Source: Burkholderiales bacterium
GTDB lineage: Bacteria; Pseudomonadota; Gammaproteobacteria; Burkholderiales; Burkholderiaceae_F
Assembly (NCBI GenBank): GCA_016716275.1
Contig: JADJWR010000002.1
Span: 248,001-312,000 of the forward strand
Direction of reading: 5' to 3'
Length of the DNA stretch: 64,000 nucleotides
The notes beneath the pieces are model-generated. The model saw only the letters and a list, made by a program, of their open reading frames with translations, had not been told where the DNA came from and did not search any database. Shown here in pieces: positions 1-8,539 of this stretch (position 1 is its first letter; each line of letters starts with the position of its first letter). The position numbers and the translations under genes are program-made.

Positions 1-2
1 AG

Positions 3-347
3 AGCGTGCACGGCATCCTGCGGATCGTCTACCTGCAGCCGCGGCTCGGTGATCTCCCGGCACGGCAGATGTCGCTCGTCTCCGGGGCGCTGATCATCGT
101 CGTCATCGCCACGCTGACGATCCGCTGGATCGGCGCCACCAGCGTGCGGCAGCAGATGGCGATCGGAGCGCTGTGGCTGGCACTGACGATCGCCTTCGAC
201 ATCGCCGTCGGCCGCTCCGTCTTCGGCTATTCATGGGAGCGCATCGGCGCCGACTTCAATCCGGTGGCGGGCGGCTATCTCGGCATGGCGATGCTCGTCC
301 TGCTGGTCGCCCCCTGGCTGGCCGCGGGTCTGCGCGGCCAGCGCTAG
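3..347 (+). CDS. Partial membrane protein, 5' end outside the window
   Basis: The reading frame is open to the left edge, so the true start lies upstream; an internal GTG at 6 or ATG near 69 is less likely to be the start. The visible 114 residues carry three hydrophobic segments (about residues 23-41, 51-67 and 92-109) joined by short charged loops, which indicates an inner-membrane protein. I do not recognise the family. The gene lies 25 bp before hypX on the same strand and could be co-transcribed with it, so a link to hydrogenase or nickel metabolism is possible but unproven. Confidence 0.6.
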   Translation, partial: SVHGILRIVYLQPRLGDLPARQMSLVSGALIIVVIATLTIRWIGATSVRQQMAIGALWLALTIAFDIAVGRSVFGYSWERIGADFNPVAGGYLGMAMLVLLVAPWLAAGLRGQR

Positions 348-372
348 CGCGGCAGCCGGGACGACTGCCCGC

Positions 373-2049
373 ATGCGCATCCTGTTGCTGACCCGCAGCT
401 TCAACAGCCTGACGCAGCGGCTGTACGTCGAGCTGGCCACGCGCGGGCACGAGGTCTCGGTGGAGTTCGACATCGCCGACTCGGTGACCGAGGAGGCGGT
501 GGCGCTGTTTCGGCCGGACCTCGTCGTCGCGCCGTTCCTCAAGCGGGCGATCCCGGAAAGCGTCTGGCGGGCGCACCTGTGCCTGATCGTCCATCCGGGC
601 ATCGTCGGCGACCGCGGGCCGAGCGCGCTCGACTGGGCGATCCAGGACGGCGAGGCCGAGTGGGGCGTCACGGTGCTGCAGGCCGAGGCCGAGATGGATG
701 CCGGGCCGGTGTGGGCCGGCGAGACCTTCCCGATGCGCGCGGCGACCAAGTCGAGCCTGTACCGCGGCGAGGTGACCGAAGCAGCGGTGCGCGCGGTGCT
801 CGAGGCGATCGAGCGCTTCGCCTCGGGCAGCTTCGTGCCGCAGCGGGTGGCGCCCGGCGCACCGGGCGTGCGCGGCCGGTCGCGGCCGCTGCTGAAGCAG
901 CAGGCGCGAGCGATCGACTGGCAGCGCGACGACACCGCCGCCGTGCTGCGCAAGATCGCTGCTGCCGACGGCGTGCCGGGCGTTCTCGATTCGCTGTTCG
1001 GCGTGCCGTGCTTTCTCTACGACGCCCATCCGGCGGCGGCCGTGCCCGCCGCTGCCGGAAGCGTCGCCGCGCGCGGCGGCCGCGCGGTGCTGCGCGCGAC
1101 CACCGATGGCGCGGTGTGGATCGGCCACTGCAGGCGAGCGGACCGTGACGGCGCGCTGAAGCTGCCGGTGGCGCTCGCCTTTGCCGGGCAGTGGCAGCAG
1201 CTGCCGCCGGCCGACGGTTATGCCGAAATCCGCTACGCCGAGCATGGCCCGGTCGGCGTGCTGCACTTTCCCTTCTACAACGGTGCCATGAGCACCGTCC
1301 AGTGCGAGGAACTGCTCGCCGCGTATCGCGCGGCGCTGGCGCGGCCGACGCGGGCGCTGGTGCTCGCCGGCGGGCCGGAGTTCTTCAGCAACGGCATCAG
1401 CCTTACCGTGATTGAGGCGGCCGACAGCCCGGCCGACGAGTCCTGGCGCAACATCGTCGCGATGGACGAGGTCTGTCGCGCGGTGCTGGAGACCACCGAC
1501 CGGATCACGGTCGCCGCGCTGCAGGGCAACGCCGGCGCCGGCGGCTGCTTTCTCGCCTTTGCCTGCGACCGGGTGTGGGCGCGCGCCGGCGTGATCCTCA
1601 ACCCGCACTACAAGAACATGGGCAACCTGTACGGCTCCGAGTACTGGACCTACACGCTGCCGCGCCGCGTCCGTCAAGGCGAGCCGCGGGCGGTGATGGA
1701 GAACCGGCTGCCGGTGGGCGGCGCGCAGGCCGCACGGCTCGGCCTGGTCGATCGGCTGCTCGATGCGGGCCGCGACCGGTTCCTCGCGCAGGTGCTCGTC
1801 GAGGCTCGCGCCTTGGTCGAGGCGGCCGACTTCGACACATTGATCGCCGCCAAGCGGGCGCGGCGGGCTGCCGACGAGGCGCAGCGGCCGCTCGCCGCCT
1901 ATCGCGACGAGGAGCTGGCGAACATGCGGCGCAACTTCTACGGATTCGATCCGAGCTACCACTATGCGCGGGCGCACTTCGTCGGCAAGGTGCCGCACGC
2001 CTGGACGCCGCTGCACCTGGCGCGGCACCGGCGCAAGGGCGCGGTGTAG
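373..2049 (+). CDS. hypX: HypX/HoxX hydrogenase maturation protein (CO-ligand synthesis)
   Basis: 558 residues with the two-domain HypX architecture. The N-terminal part (about 1-250) is a formyltransferase-like domain with the conserved HPGIVGDRGPSALDW block (His74). The C-terminal part (about 270-540) is an enoyl-CoA hydratase/isomerase-like (crotonase) domain with the oxyanion-hole type segment GNAGAGG. In characterised members the protein converts the formyl group of formyl-tetrahydrofolate into CO, which becomes the CO ligand of the [NiFe]-hydrogenase active site, especially when oxygen is present. No hydrogenase structural or other hyp genes are in the window; they may lie to the left. 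The neighbouring nikR and nickel transporter genes fit a hydrogenase-support role. Length is normal for the family. Confidence 0.92.
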   Translation: MRILLLTRSFNSLTQRLYVELATRGHEVSVEFDIADSVTEEAVALFRPDLVVAPFLKRAIPESVWRAHLCLIVHPGIVGDRGPSALDWAIQDGEAEWGVTVLQAEAEMDAGPVWAGETFPMRAATKSSLYRGEVTEAAVRAVLEAIERFASGSFVPQRVAPGAPGVRGRSRPLLKQQARAIDWQRDDTAAVLRKIAAADGVPGVLDSLFGVPCFLYDAHPAAAVPAAAGSVAARGGRAVLRATTDGAVWIGHCRRADRDGALKLPVALAFAGQWQQLPPADGYAEIRYAEHGPVGVLHFPFYNGAMSTVQCEELLAAYRAALARPTRALVLAGGPEFFSNGISLTVIEAADSPADESWRNIVAMDEVCRAVLETTDRITVAALQGNAGAGGCFLAFACDRVWARAGVILNPHYKNMGNLYGSEYWTYTLPRRVRQGEPRAVMENRLPVGGAQAARLGLVDRLLDAGRDRFLAQVLVEARALVEAADFDTLIAAKRARRAADEAQRPLAAYRDEELANMRRNFYGFDPSYHYARAHFVGKVPHAWTPLHLARHRRKGAV

Positions 2050-2078
2050 CCTGCCGCTGTTGATCGACGGAGAAGCTC

Positions 2079-2540
2079 ATGGAACGCTTCACGATCTCGC
2101 TCGCCGAGGAACTGGCCCGCGAGTTCGACGCGCTGATCGCCGAACGCGGCTACGAGAACCGCTCCGAGGCGGTGCGCGACCTGCTGCGCGCCCACCTGGA
2201 CCGCTTGCGCGAGTCGCGCGACCTGGACGGCCACTGCGTCGGCAATCTCTCATACGTCTACAACCATCACGAGCGCGAACTGGCCGAGCGGCTGATGGCG
2301 ATCCAGCACGCGCACCACGATCTGGTCGTCTCGACCATGCACGCCCACCTCGACCACGACCACTGCATCGAGAGCGCGATCCTCAAGGGGCCGGCGCGCG
2401 AGGTGCGACGCTTCGCCGACGCGATCTGCGCCGAGCGCGGGGTGCGCCACGGCCAGCTGAACGTCGTGATGGTCGACCTCAGCCCGGCGCATTCGCACGG
2501 CCACGGCCACCGGCACGCGCACGCACGGCCGCAGCGCTGA
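2079..2540 (+). CDS. nikR: Nickel-responsive transcriptional regulator NikR
   Basis: 153 residues: an N-terminal ribbon-helix-helix DNA-binding domain (about 1-45) followed by an ACT-like metal-binding domain (about 55-135). The square-planar nickel ligands of the family are visible as His77, His88, His90 and Cys96 (HAHLDHDHC). The C-terminus ends in a His-rich tail (HSHGHGHRHAHA) that may store or deliver nickel. NikR binds Ni(II) and then represses nickel uptake genes. The gene sits directly before the CbiMQO-type transporter, whose promoter carries a palindrome overlapping the -10 box, so NikR probably controls that operon. The start is preceded by GGAGAAGCTC. Confidence 0.95.
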   Translation: MERFTISLAEELAREFDALIAERGYENRSEAVRDLLRAHLDRLRESRDLDGHCVGNLSYVYNHHERELAERLMAIQHAHHDLVVSTMHAHLDHDHCIESAILKGPAREVRRFADAICAERGVRHGQLNVVMVDLSPAHSHGHGHRHAHARPQR

Positions 2541-2597
2541 GCCGCGGCCCGCCGCGCCGCTCTTCCGCGCCGACGGTCGGCGGCAATTCGCGGGATC

Positions 2598-2637
2598 TTG
2601 AGCTAGCGCAAGTCATCAGTATGATCATTTGGTCATA
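2598..2637 (+). promoter_or_regulatory. Promoter with overlapping operator-like palindrome before the nickel transporter
   Basis: A -35 like TTGAGC (2598-2603) and a -10 like TATGAT (2620-2625) are separated by 16 bp. The -10 box is the left arm of the inverted repeat TATGA-N8-TCATA (2620-2637). A regulator bound there would block RNA polymerase. With nikR immediately upstream, NikR is the obvious candidate, although the spacing is shorter than the GTATGA-N16-TCATAC operator known from E. coli. Confidence 0.6.
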
Positions 2638-2683
2638 TTGCTTAACGCTGCGTTCCGATCCCGCCAGCCGACGGAGTTGTTCG

Positions 2684-3709
2684 ATGCACATGGCCGATGC
2701 GCTGCTTTCCCCTGCCGTTGGCGCGACGATGTGGCTGGCGAGCGGTGCTGCGCTCACCGTCAGCGCGCGGCGGTTGCGCGAGCAGGCCGACGACCGCCTG
2801 GTGCCGCTGATGGGCGTGCTGGGCGCCTTCGTCTTTGCCGCCCAGATGATCAACTTCGCCATCCCCGCCACCGGATCGAGCGGGCACCTGGGCGGCGGCC
2901 TGCTGCTGTCGATCCTGCTCGGCCCGTACGCGGCGCTGATCGTCATCGCCTCCGTGCTGACCGTGCAGGCGCTGTTCTTCGCCGACGGCGGCCTGCTGGC
3001 GCTCGGAGCGAACATCTTCAACCTCGGCGTGCTGCCGTGCTTCGTCGCTTACCCGCTGATCTACCGGCCGATCGCCGGCGATGGCGCTTCCACGTCGAGA
3101 GTCGCGGTCGGCGCGGTCGCGGCCTCGTTGGTTGGCCTGCAGCTCGGCGCCCTTGGGGTGGTGCTGCAGACCGTCGCGTCGGGCATCTCCAGCCTGCCGC
3201 TGGCGACCTTCCTGCTGCTGATGCTGCCGATCCACTTGGCGATCGGCCTGGTCGAGGGGCTCGCCACGGCGGCCGTCGCGCTGTTCATCCGGCGCGCGCG
3301 GCCGGATCTGCTCGCACCCGGCGGCGGGACGACCTCGTCGCGCGCGACGCTCAAACCGCTGCTGGCCGCGCTCGGCGTGGCCGCCGTCGTCACCGGCGGC
3401 GCGCTGTCGTGGTTCGCCTCGTCGCAGCCCGATGGACTGGAGTGGTCGATCGAAAGGACCGCGGGCACCGAACTTGCGGCGCCGGAAGGCGGCGTGCACG
3501 GCATGCTGGCGCGACTGCAAGAGGCGGTCTCCTTCCTGCCTGACTACGGCCTGCCGAAGGCTGCGCACGCCGCCGAAGTGGAGACGGCAGAGCAACTCGA
3601 CTGGCCCGCGGTCGATGGCGGCACCTCGCTCGCCGGCGTGGTCGGCGGCGCGGCGACGCTGGTGCTGGTCTGGGCGCTTGCGCTGCTGCTCAGGCGCCGG
3701 CGCCGCTGA
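2684..3709 (+). CDS. cbiM: ECF nickel transporter, fused CbiM/CbiN (NikMN-type) substrate-binding subunit
   Basis: 341 residues. I chose the ATG at 2684 because the mature N-terminus must be Met-His (MHMADALLS): in NikM/CbiM proteins the amino terminus, His2 and a histidine near residue 67 (His68 here, SSGHLGG) coordinate the metal. Six or seven hydrophobic segments span residues 10-215. A C-terminal extension (about 225-341) has two further membrane segments flanking a soluble stretch containing PDGLEWS, which is the CbiN/NikN signature, so this is a fused M+N subunit. It forms an energy-coupling-factor importer with CbiQ and CbiO just downstream. Substrate is inferred to be Ni(II) rather than Co(II) from the adjacent nikR and hypX. 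Confidence 0.9.
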   Translation: MHMADALLSPAVGATMWLASGAALTVSARRLREQADDRLVPLMGVLGAFVFAAQMINFAIPATGSSGHLGGGLLLSILLGPYAALIVIASVLTVQALFFADGGLLALGANIFNLGVLPCFVAYPLIYRPIAGDGASTSRVAVGAVAASLVGLQLGALGVVLQTVASGISSLPLATFLLLMLPIHLAIGLVEGLATAAVALFIRRARPDLLAPGGGTTSSRATLKPLLAALGVAAVVTGGALSWFASSQPDGLEWSIERTAGTELAAPEGGVHGMLARLQEAVSFLPDYGLPKAAHAAEVETAEQLDWPAVDGGTSLAGVVGGAATLVLVWALALLLRRRRR

Positions 3710-3739
3710 TTCCCGCATTCCCGGCGCGTCCTTAGCCGC

Positions 3740-4549
3740 ATGAGCCGGATCGATGCCGCGCTGCGCGACCTGCGCTCGCTCGATGCGCTGGCGTCGCGCG
3801 ACACGGCGCTCGCCCGGCTCGATGCGCGCGCCAAGGTCGTCACGACGCTGGCCTTCATCGTGGCGGTCGTTTCCTTCGACCGCTACACGGTCGCGGCGCT
3901 GCTGCCGCTGGCCGCCTATCCGGTGGCGCTGGCGGTGCTGGGCGAGGTGCCGGCGGCGCCGCTCGCGCGCAAGCTGCTGCTGGCGGCGCCGTTCGCGGTG
4001 CTGGTCGGCATCTTCAACCCGCTGTTCGACCGCGCGCCGATGCTGGTCCTCGGCGACCTCACGGTGACGGCCGGCTGGGTGTCGTTCGCCTCGATCCTGC
4101 TGCGCTTCGCGCTGACCGTCGGCGCGGCGCTGGTGCTGGTGGCAGGCACCGGCATGCACGCGCTGTGCGTCGCGCTGGCCCGGCTCGGCGTGCCACAGGT
4201 GCTGACGGCGCAACTGCTGTTCCTGTACCGCTACGCTTTCGTGCTCGGCGGCGAGGCGTCACGCATGTCGACCGCCCGCGAGCTGCGTTCGAACGGGCGG
4301 GCGCTGGCGCTGTCGGCGTACGGGCCGCTGCTCGGCCACCTGCTGCTGCGCGCCTACGAGCGGGCGCAGCGGATCCACTGGGCGATGACGGCGCGCGGCT
4401 TCGACGGCGAACTGCGCAGCCTGCGGACGCTGCGCTGGTCGCCGCGCGACACCGCCTTCGCGCTCGGCTGGTGCCTGTTCTTCCTGCTGGTTCGCCTGGT
4501 CGACCTGCCGCGGGCGCTCGGCCGCTGGCTGATAGGAGTCGGCGGGTGA
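3740..4549 (+). CDS. cbiQ: ECF transporter transmembrane T subunit CbiQ
   Basis: 269 residues, polytopic, with hydrophobic segments at about 33-50, 55-70, 75-95, 110-140 and 235-255. The two coupling-helix motifs of T components are present in the cytoplasmic loop: ARELRSNGRA (about 178-187) and TARGFDGE (about 217-224). They contact the ATPase. The gene follows the substrate-binding subunit by 30 bp, and its stop overlaps the GTG start of the ATPase gene, so the three are translationally coupled. Function: scaffold of the nickel (or cobalt) importer in the inner membrane. Confidence 0.92.
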   Translation: MSRIDAALRDLRSLDALASRDTALARLDARAKVVTTLAFIVAVVSFDRYTVAALLPLAAYPVALAVLGEVPAAPLARKLLLAAPFAVLVGIFNPLFDRAPMLVLGDLTVTAGWVSFASILLRFALTVGAALVLVAGTGMHALCVALARLGVPQVLTAQLLFLYRYAFVLGGEASRMSTARELRSNGRALALSAYGPLLGHLLLRAYERAQRIHWAMTARGFDGELRSLRTLRWSPRDTAFALGWCLFFLLVRLVDLPRALGRWLIGVGG

Positions 4550-5286
4550 GCCACCATCTGGTCGAGGCGCGCGGGCTATCGTTCGCCTATCCGGACGGCA
4601 CACCGGCACTGCGCGACGTCAGCTGCCGCTTCACCCACGGCGAGTCGGTCGGCATCGTCGGCGCCAACGGCGCCGGCAAGTCGACGCTGCTGCTGCACCT
4701 CAACGGACTGCTGCTGCCGGCCTCGGGCGAGGTGCGCATCGGGGAGTTGCCGGTCACCGCCGGCACACGGGCGCAGATCCACCGCACGGTGGGTTACGTG
4801 TTCCAGGATGCCGACGACCAGTTGTTCATGCCGACGGTGGAGGAGGACGCCGCCTTCGGGCCGCTGAACATGGGTCTGCCGGCGGAGGAGGTGCGGGTGC
4901 GCGTGCGCGCGGCGCTGGAGGCGGTGGGCGCAACTCATCTGGCCGGGCGCGCGCCGTACCGGCTCTCCGGTGGCGAGAAGCGGGCGGTGGCGATCGCCGG
5001 CGTGCTGGCGATGTCGCCGTCGATCCTCGTGCTGGACGAGCCGTCGGCCGGGCTCGACCCGGCGGCGCGGCGGCGGCTGATCGCCTTGCTGCGCTCCTTC
5101 ACGCACACCAAGGTGATCGCCACCCACGACCTCGACCTCGTGCTCGACCTGTGCACGCGCGTGCTGGTGATGCGCGACGGCCAGGTACAGGCCGACGGTT
5201 CGCCGGCGGCGATCTTCGTCGACACCGAGTTGCTGTGCCGCTGCGGCCTCGAGCCGCCGCTGTCGTCGGCGAAGGCATCGGGCTGA
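4546..5286 (+). CDS. cbiO: ECF transporter ATPase CbiO
   Basis: 246 residues starting at a GTG that overlaps the cbiQ stop (GTGA). It is a standard ABC ATPase: Walker A GANGAGKST (39-47), Q-loop around Gln87, signature LSGGEKR (140-146), Walker B LVLDEPSAGLDP (161-172) and H-loop His194. It powers metal uptake through CbiQ and the fused M/N subunit. ECF ATPases often come as a pair, but only one gene is present here, so it probably works as a homodimer. Confidence 0.93.
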   Translation: MSHHLVEARGLSFAYPDGTPALRDVSCRFTHGESVGIVGANGAGKSTLLLHLNGLLLPASGEVRIGELPVTAGTRAQIHRTVGYVFQDADDQLFMPTVEEDAAFGPLNMGLPAEEVRVRVRAALEAVGATHLAGRAPYRLSGGEKRAVAIAGVLAMSPSILVLDEPSAGLDPAARRRLIALLRSFTHTKVIATHDLDLVLDLCTRVLVMRDGQVQADGSPAAIFVDTELLCRCGLEPPLSSAKASG

Positions 5287-5360
5287 TTTCGATTTGCCAG
5301 GTGTTATGAAGAAATAGCGAAACGTCTTATCTCCACGCACCGCTTGCGGAGGACGCTGCA

Positions 5361-7427
5361 ATGAAATCACGGATGCAGCAGCGACAGTCGACGATGTGGC
5401 GTGCCCTAACGGCCGCGCTGTGCTCGGCGCCCACCCTGGCGATCGGGCAGCAGACCCTGGCGCCGGTCGAGATCACCGGCCACTACGACAACCGCATCGG
5501 AACGTCGAACGCGGCCAGCGCCGGCGTCATCACGCCGCAACTGATCGAGGACCGGCCGCTGCTGCGGCCGGGCAGTCTCCTGGAGTACGTGCCGGGCCTG
5601 GTCGTCACCCAGCACAGCGGGGTGGGCAAGGCCAACCAGTACTTCCTTCGCGGCTTCAACCTCGATCACGGCACCGACTTCGCCACCTGGGTGACGGGAA
5701 TGCCGGTGAACCTGCGCACGCACGCGCACGGGCAGGGTTACACCGACCTTAACTTCCTGATCCCCGAGCTGATCTCCGGCGTGCAGTACTACAAGGGCCC
5801 CTATTTCGCGCACATCGGCGACTTCGGTTCCGCCGGGGCCGCATTCATCTCGTACGCGGAGCGGTTCGACGACGGGATCGCGCTGGGCACCCTCGGCGAG
5901 GACGGCTACCGGCGTGCATTGCTCGCCGGCTCAGCCGCCGGCGGCCCCGGCACGCTCACTTACGGCCTCGAAGTCCTGCACAGCGACGGGCCCTGGGAAG
6001 TGCCCAACGGCTTTCGCAAGTTCAACGGCGTGCTGCGCTGGTTCGCTCCGCTCGCCGAAGGAACCTTCGGCATCACCGGCATGGCCTACGACGGCCGCTG
6101 GGACTCGACCGACCAGATCCCGCTGCGCGCCGTCGACAGCGGGCTGATCGGCCGCTTCGGCACGCTCGATGTCAGCGATGGCGGTTCATCGAGCCGCTAC
6201 AGTCTGTCGGCGGAGTATCGAACCGCCCTCGCCGGCGGACAGATGCAGAGCACCGCCTACTGGTTCAGGTACGACCTGAACCTGTTCTCGAACTTCACCT
6301 ACTTCCTGGCCGACCCGGTCAACGGCGACCAGTTCGAGCAGGCGGACAGGCGCAACGTCTACGGCTGGACCGGCAGGTGGTCGCGCGCCGACCAATGGGC
6401 GGGACGAACGGCGCACAACAGCGTCGGCTTCGAACTGCGCCAGGACCGCGTCGCACCGGTCGGCCTGCACGCGACGCGCGCCCGCGAGCGGCTGTCGACC
6501 ACGCGCGAGGACGACGTCATCCAGGGCAGCCTCGGTGTCTGCGCGGAGAACGAACTGCAGTGGAACGAAATGTTCCGTTCCGTGGTCGGGCTGCGCTACG
6601 ACCGCTATCGCTTCGACGTCACCGGCGCGGTGCCGGAGAACGTCGGCGACGTCACCGAAGGCATCGTCTCGCCGAAGCTGTCGCTCATCTTCGGGCCGTG
6701 GCAGCGCACCGAGTTCTTCGCCAACTGGGGATACGGCTTCCACAGCAACGACGCGCGCGGCGTCACGACGAAGCTGGACCCGGTGACCGGCGAGGCGGTC
6801 GATCCGGCCACGCCGCTGGTACGAAGCAAGGGGGCCGAACTCGGCCTACGCAGCGAGGCGCTGCCGAACGTGCAGTCTTCGCTCGCACTGTGGTACCTGA
6901 CGCTGGACAGCGAACTGGCGTTCGTCGGCGACGCCGGCACCACCGAGGCCGGGCGTCCGTCGCGTCGCTACGGAATCGAGTGGAACAGCCGCTGGCGGCC
7001 GTGGCCGTGGCTGTTCGTCGACCTCGACGTGGCGTGGAATCACGCCCGCTTCTCGGAAAGCGCGCCGGAGGGCGACTACATTCCCGGCGCGCCGGAAACC
7101 GTGGCTTCCGCCGGCATCGCCGTCGATCGTTACGGACCGTGGTCAGGGGCGCTGTTTCTTCGCTACGTCGGCGCCTACCCGCTGATCGAGGACAACGGCG
7201 TTCGCGCCGACTCCTCGACGGTGGTCGACGGTCAGATCGCCTACGAGATCCTGCCTCGCCTGCGGCTGCGCCTCGACGTCTTCAACATCCTCGACGCGGA
7301 GACCGACGACATCGCCTATTTCTACTCGTCGAGGCTCTCGGGCGAGCCCGCCGAGGGAGTGGACGACGTCCACTTCCATCCCGGCGAGCCGCGCAGCTTC
7401 AGGCTGTCGCTGTCGTACCGCTTCTGA
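5361..7427 (+). CDS. TonB-dependent outer-membrane receptor, probably for nickel or a metal chelate
   Basis: 688 residues with an N-terminal signal peptide (cleavage likely after TLAIG, about residue 29), a plug domain (about 40-165) containing LEYVPGLVVTQHSG and YFLRGFNLDHGTDF, and a long beta-barrel ending in the outer-membrane signature SLSYRF with terminal Phe. A good ribosome site (GGAGG) lies 8 bp before the ATG. TonB receptors import scarce metals or metal complexes with energy from TonB-ExbBD, which are not in this window. Its place 74 bp after the nickel ECF genes suggests outer-membrane nickel uptake, but the ligand cannot be read from the sequence. Confidence 0.85.
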   Translation: MKSRMQQRQSTMWRALTAALCSAPTLAIGQQTLAPVEITGHYDNRIGTSNAASAGVITPQLIEDRPLLRPGSLLEYVPGLVVTQHSGVGKANQYFLRGFNLDHGTDFATWVTGMPVNLRTHAHGQGYTDLNFLIPELISGVQYYKGPYFAHIGDFGSAGAAFISYAERFDDGIALGTLGEDGYRRALLAGSAAGGPGTLTYGLEVLHSDGPWEVPNGFRKFNGVLRWFAPLAEGTFGITGMAYDGRWDSTDQIPLRAVDSGLIGRFGTLDVSDGGSSSRYSLSAEYRTALAGGQMQSTAYWFRYDLNLFSNFTYFLADPVNGDQFEQADRRNVYGWTGRWSRADQWAGRTAHNSVGFELRQDRVAPVGLHATRARERLSTTREDDVIQGSLGVCAENELQWNEMFRSVVGLRYDRYRFDVTGAVPENVGDVTEGIVSPKLSLIFGPWQRTEFFANWGYGFHSNDARGVTTKLDPVTGEAVDPATPLVRSKGAELGLRSEALPNVQSSLALWYLTLDSELAFVGDAGTTEAGRPSRRYGIEWNSRWRPWPWLFVDLDVAWNHARFSESAPEGDYIPGAPETVASAGIAVDRYGPWSGALFLRYVGAYPLIEDNGVRADSSTVVDGQIAYEILPRLRLRLDVFNILDAETDDIAYFYSSRLSGEPAEGVDDVHFHPGEPRSFRLSLSYRF

Positions 7428-7436
7428 AATGCGGCT

Positions 7437-7949
7437 TCAGCTGCGCCCGTAGCCTGGCCCGCGGCCGTCCGGTCCGGGTCCGTAGCCCGGGCCGTGGCCG
7501 CCGCGCATGCGCGGCCCCATCGAATGCTGGTCGAAGGTCGCCTTCTGCTCGGGCGTCAGCGTCGCCACCAGCGCCTTGCGCAGGCCGTTGATTTCCTCGG
7601 CGGCCTGTGCCCTGTGCTTCATCATCGCCACGCGCTGATCGGCGAGCGCCTGCGCGTCGCCCTGCTGCTGGTGCATCGCCTGGCGCATCTCGAAGCGGAC
7701 CTGGCCCTCGGCCCTGATCTTCGCTTCATAGGCGTTCCACGCGTCCAGCTGGCCCGGCTGCAGCTTCAGCGCTTCCTTCAGGTTGCCCAGGCGCAGGTTC
7801 ATCCGCTCCGCGTGCTGTGCGGCGTCGACCGGCGGGCCGCCCATTCGCATGCCGCCGCCATGCGGCCCCGGACCGTAGGCCAACGCCGCACCCGTGGCGG
7901 CGAGCAGGCCTGCAACGGCCAGTGAAACGATCGATTTCTTCGCTTGCAT
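7437..7949 (-). CDS. Spy/CpxP-like periplasmic LTXXQ protein
   Basis: 170 residues with a signal peptide (cleavage near ALA, about residue 24), a helical region rich in Gln, Met and Ala (about 50-140), the LTXXQ-type motif LTPEQ (about 131-135) and Gly/Pro/His-rich tails at both ends. Members of this family are periplasmic chaperones or metal-stress sensors (Spy, CpxP, CnrX relatives). The glycine-histidine-methionine-rich N-terminus (GPHGGGMRMGG) could bind metal. A strong ribosome site AAGGAGA precedes the ATG. It converges on the TonB receptor gene with 9 bp between stops. The precise role is unknown. Confidence 0.75.
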   Translation of the reverse strand: MQAKKSIVSLAVAGLLAATGAALAYGPGPHGGGMRMGGPPVDAAQHAERMNLRLGNLKEALKLQPGQLDAWNAYEAKIRAEGQVRFEMRQAMHQQQGDAQALADQRVAMMKHRAQAAEEINGLRKALVATLTPEQKATFDQHSMGPRMRGGHGPGYGPGPDGRGPGYGRS

Positions 7950-8539
7950 GATTCTCTCCTTCGGCGCTGACCGGTTGACATCCGATCGCTGACTGAATCG
8001 TGCGCCGGTCGCCGCTCACCTTGGGACGGCAGATGTAACGCGTGATTTCGTCGGCGCAGGACGGACACACACCGAAACGAAAGTTGCCGACCGGCAGCGG
8101 CGGTACGGCGGAAGGCAGAAAAAATCGGGCTGCGCGAGGCAGCCCGGGAGGTCGTGCGCCGGGAGGAGGGGACGGCGCATGTCTTGCGGAGTCTTCGTCT
8201 GCCGCGACCTGCGCAGGAAGCAGCAGGGCAGAAGGTAACCGGCCGCCGGCGGTCCGGGCCGCCGTCGTTGTAACGCCACGTTGCAGCCGGCGCTCGCCGA
8301 TACGGTTTGTCACCGGACGGCCGGCGCGGGCGTTGGCGCCCCGGTCGGGAAAACCATGAGCCGCCGGAACGCTGTCAGCGGCAGCCGCCGGTTTCGCGTT
8401 TGATTCAACGCAGGCTGCAGCGCGGCCCGTCGAGTAAAGTTGCGCGCTGCGTGCTTGGCCGCGATGGCGGCGACACGCCGCGGAAATGCCGCGGGTTGCC
8501 TTTGCGAACTGACCGACCTTCCTGACAGGAGAATCGCCG
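7950..8539. other. 590-bp intergenic region
   Basis: No reading frame here has convincing coding character; the possible frames encode Arg/Pro-rich sequence without recognisable motifs. It must contain the promoters for the leftward Spy-like gene and the rightward cytochrome gene. The one clear structure is an intrinsic terminator facing left at 8117-8147, with no recognised gene feeding it. The ribosome site ACAGGAGAA for the cytochrome is at about 8526-8534. Confidence 0.6.
8117..8147 (-). terminator. Intrinsic terminator facing left, orphan
   Basis: An 8-bp perfect stem CGGGCTGC / GCAGCCCG (8126-8133 and 8139-8146) with a 5-nt loop is followed, on the minus strand, by six T residues (AAAAAA at 8119-8124 on the plus strand). 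There is no T-run on the plus-strand side, so it works leftwards. No annotated gene ends here. Confidence 0.75.

Noticed and set aside
256..2028. Long open frame of 590 codons on the minus strand across hypX
   Set aside because: It is antisense to a clear HypX gene, is Arg/Ala/His-rich and has no family motif; high GC makes such frames open by chance.
8042..8359. 105-codon plus-strand frame in the 590-bp intergenic region
   Set aside because: Arg/Gly/Pro-rich with no ribosome site, and it reads through the left-facing terminator.
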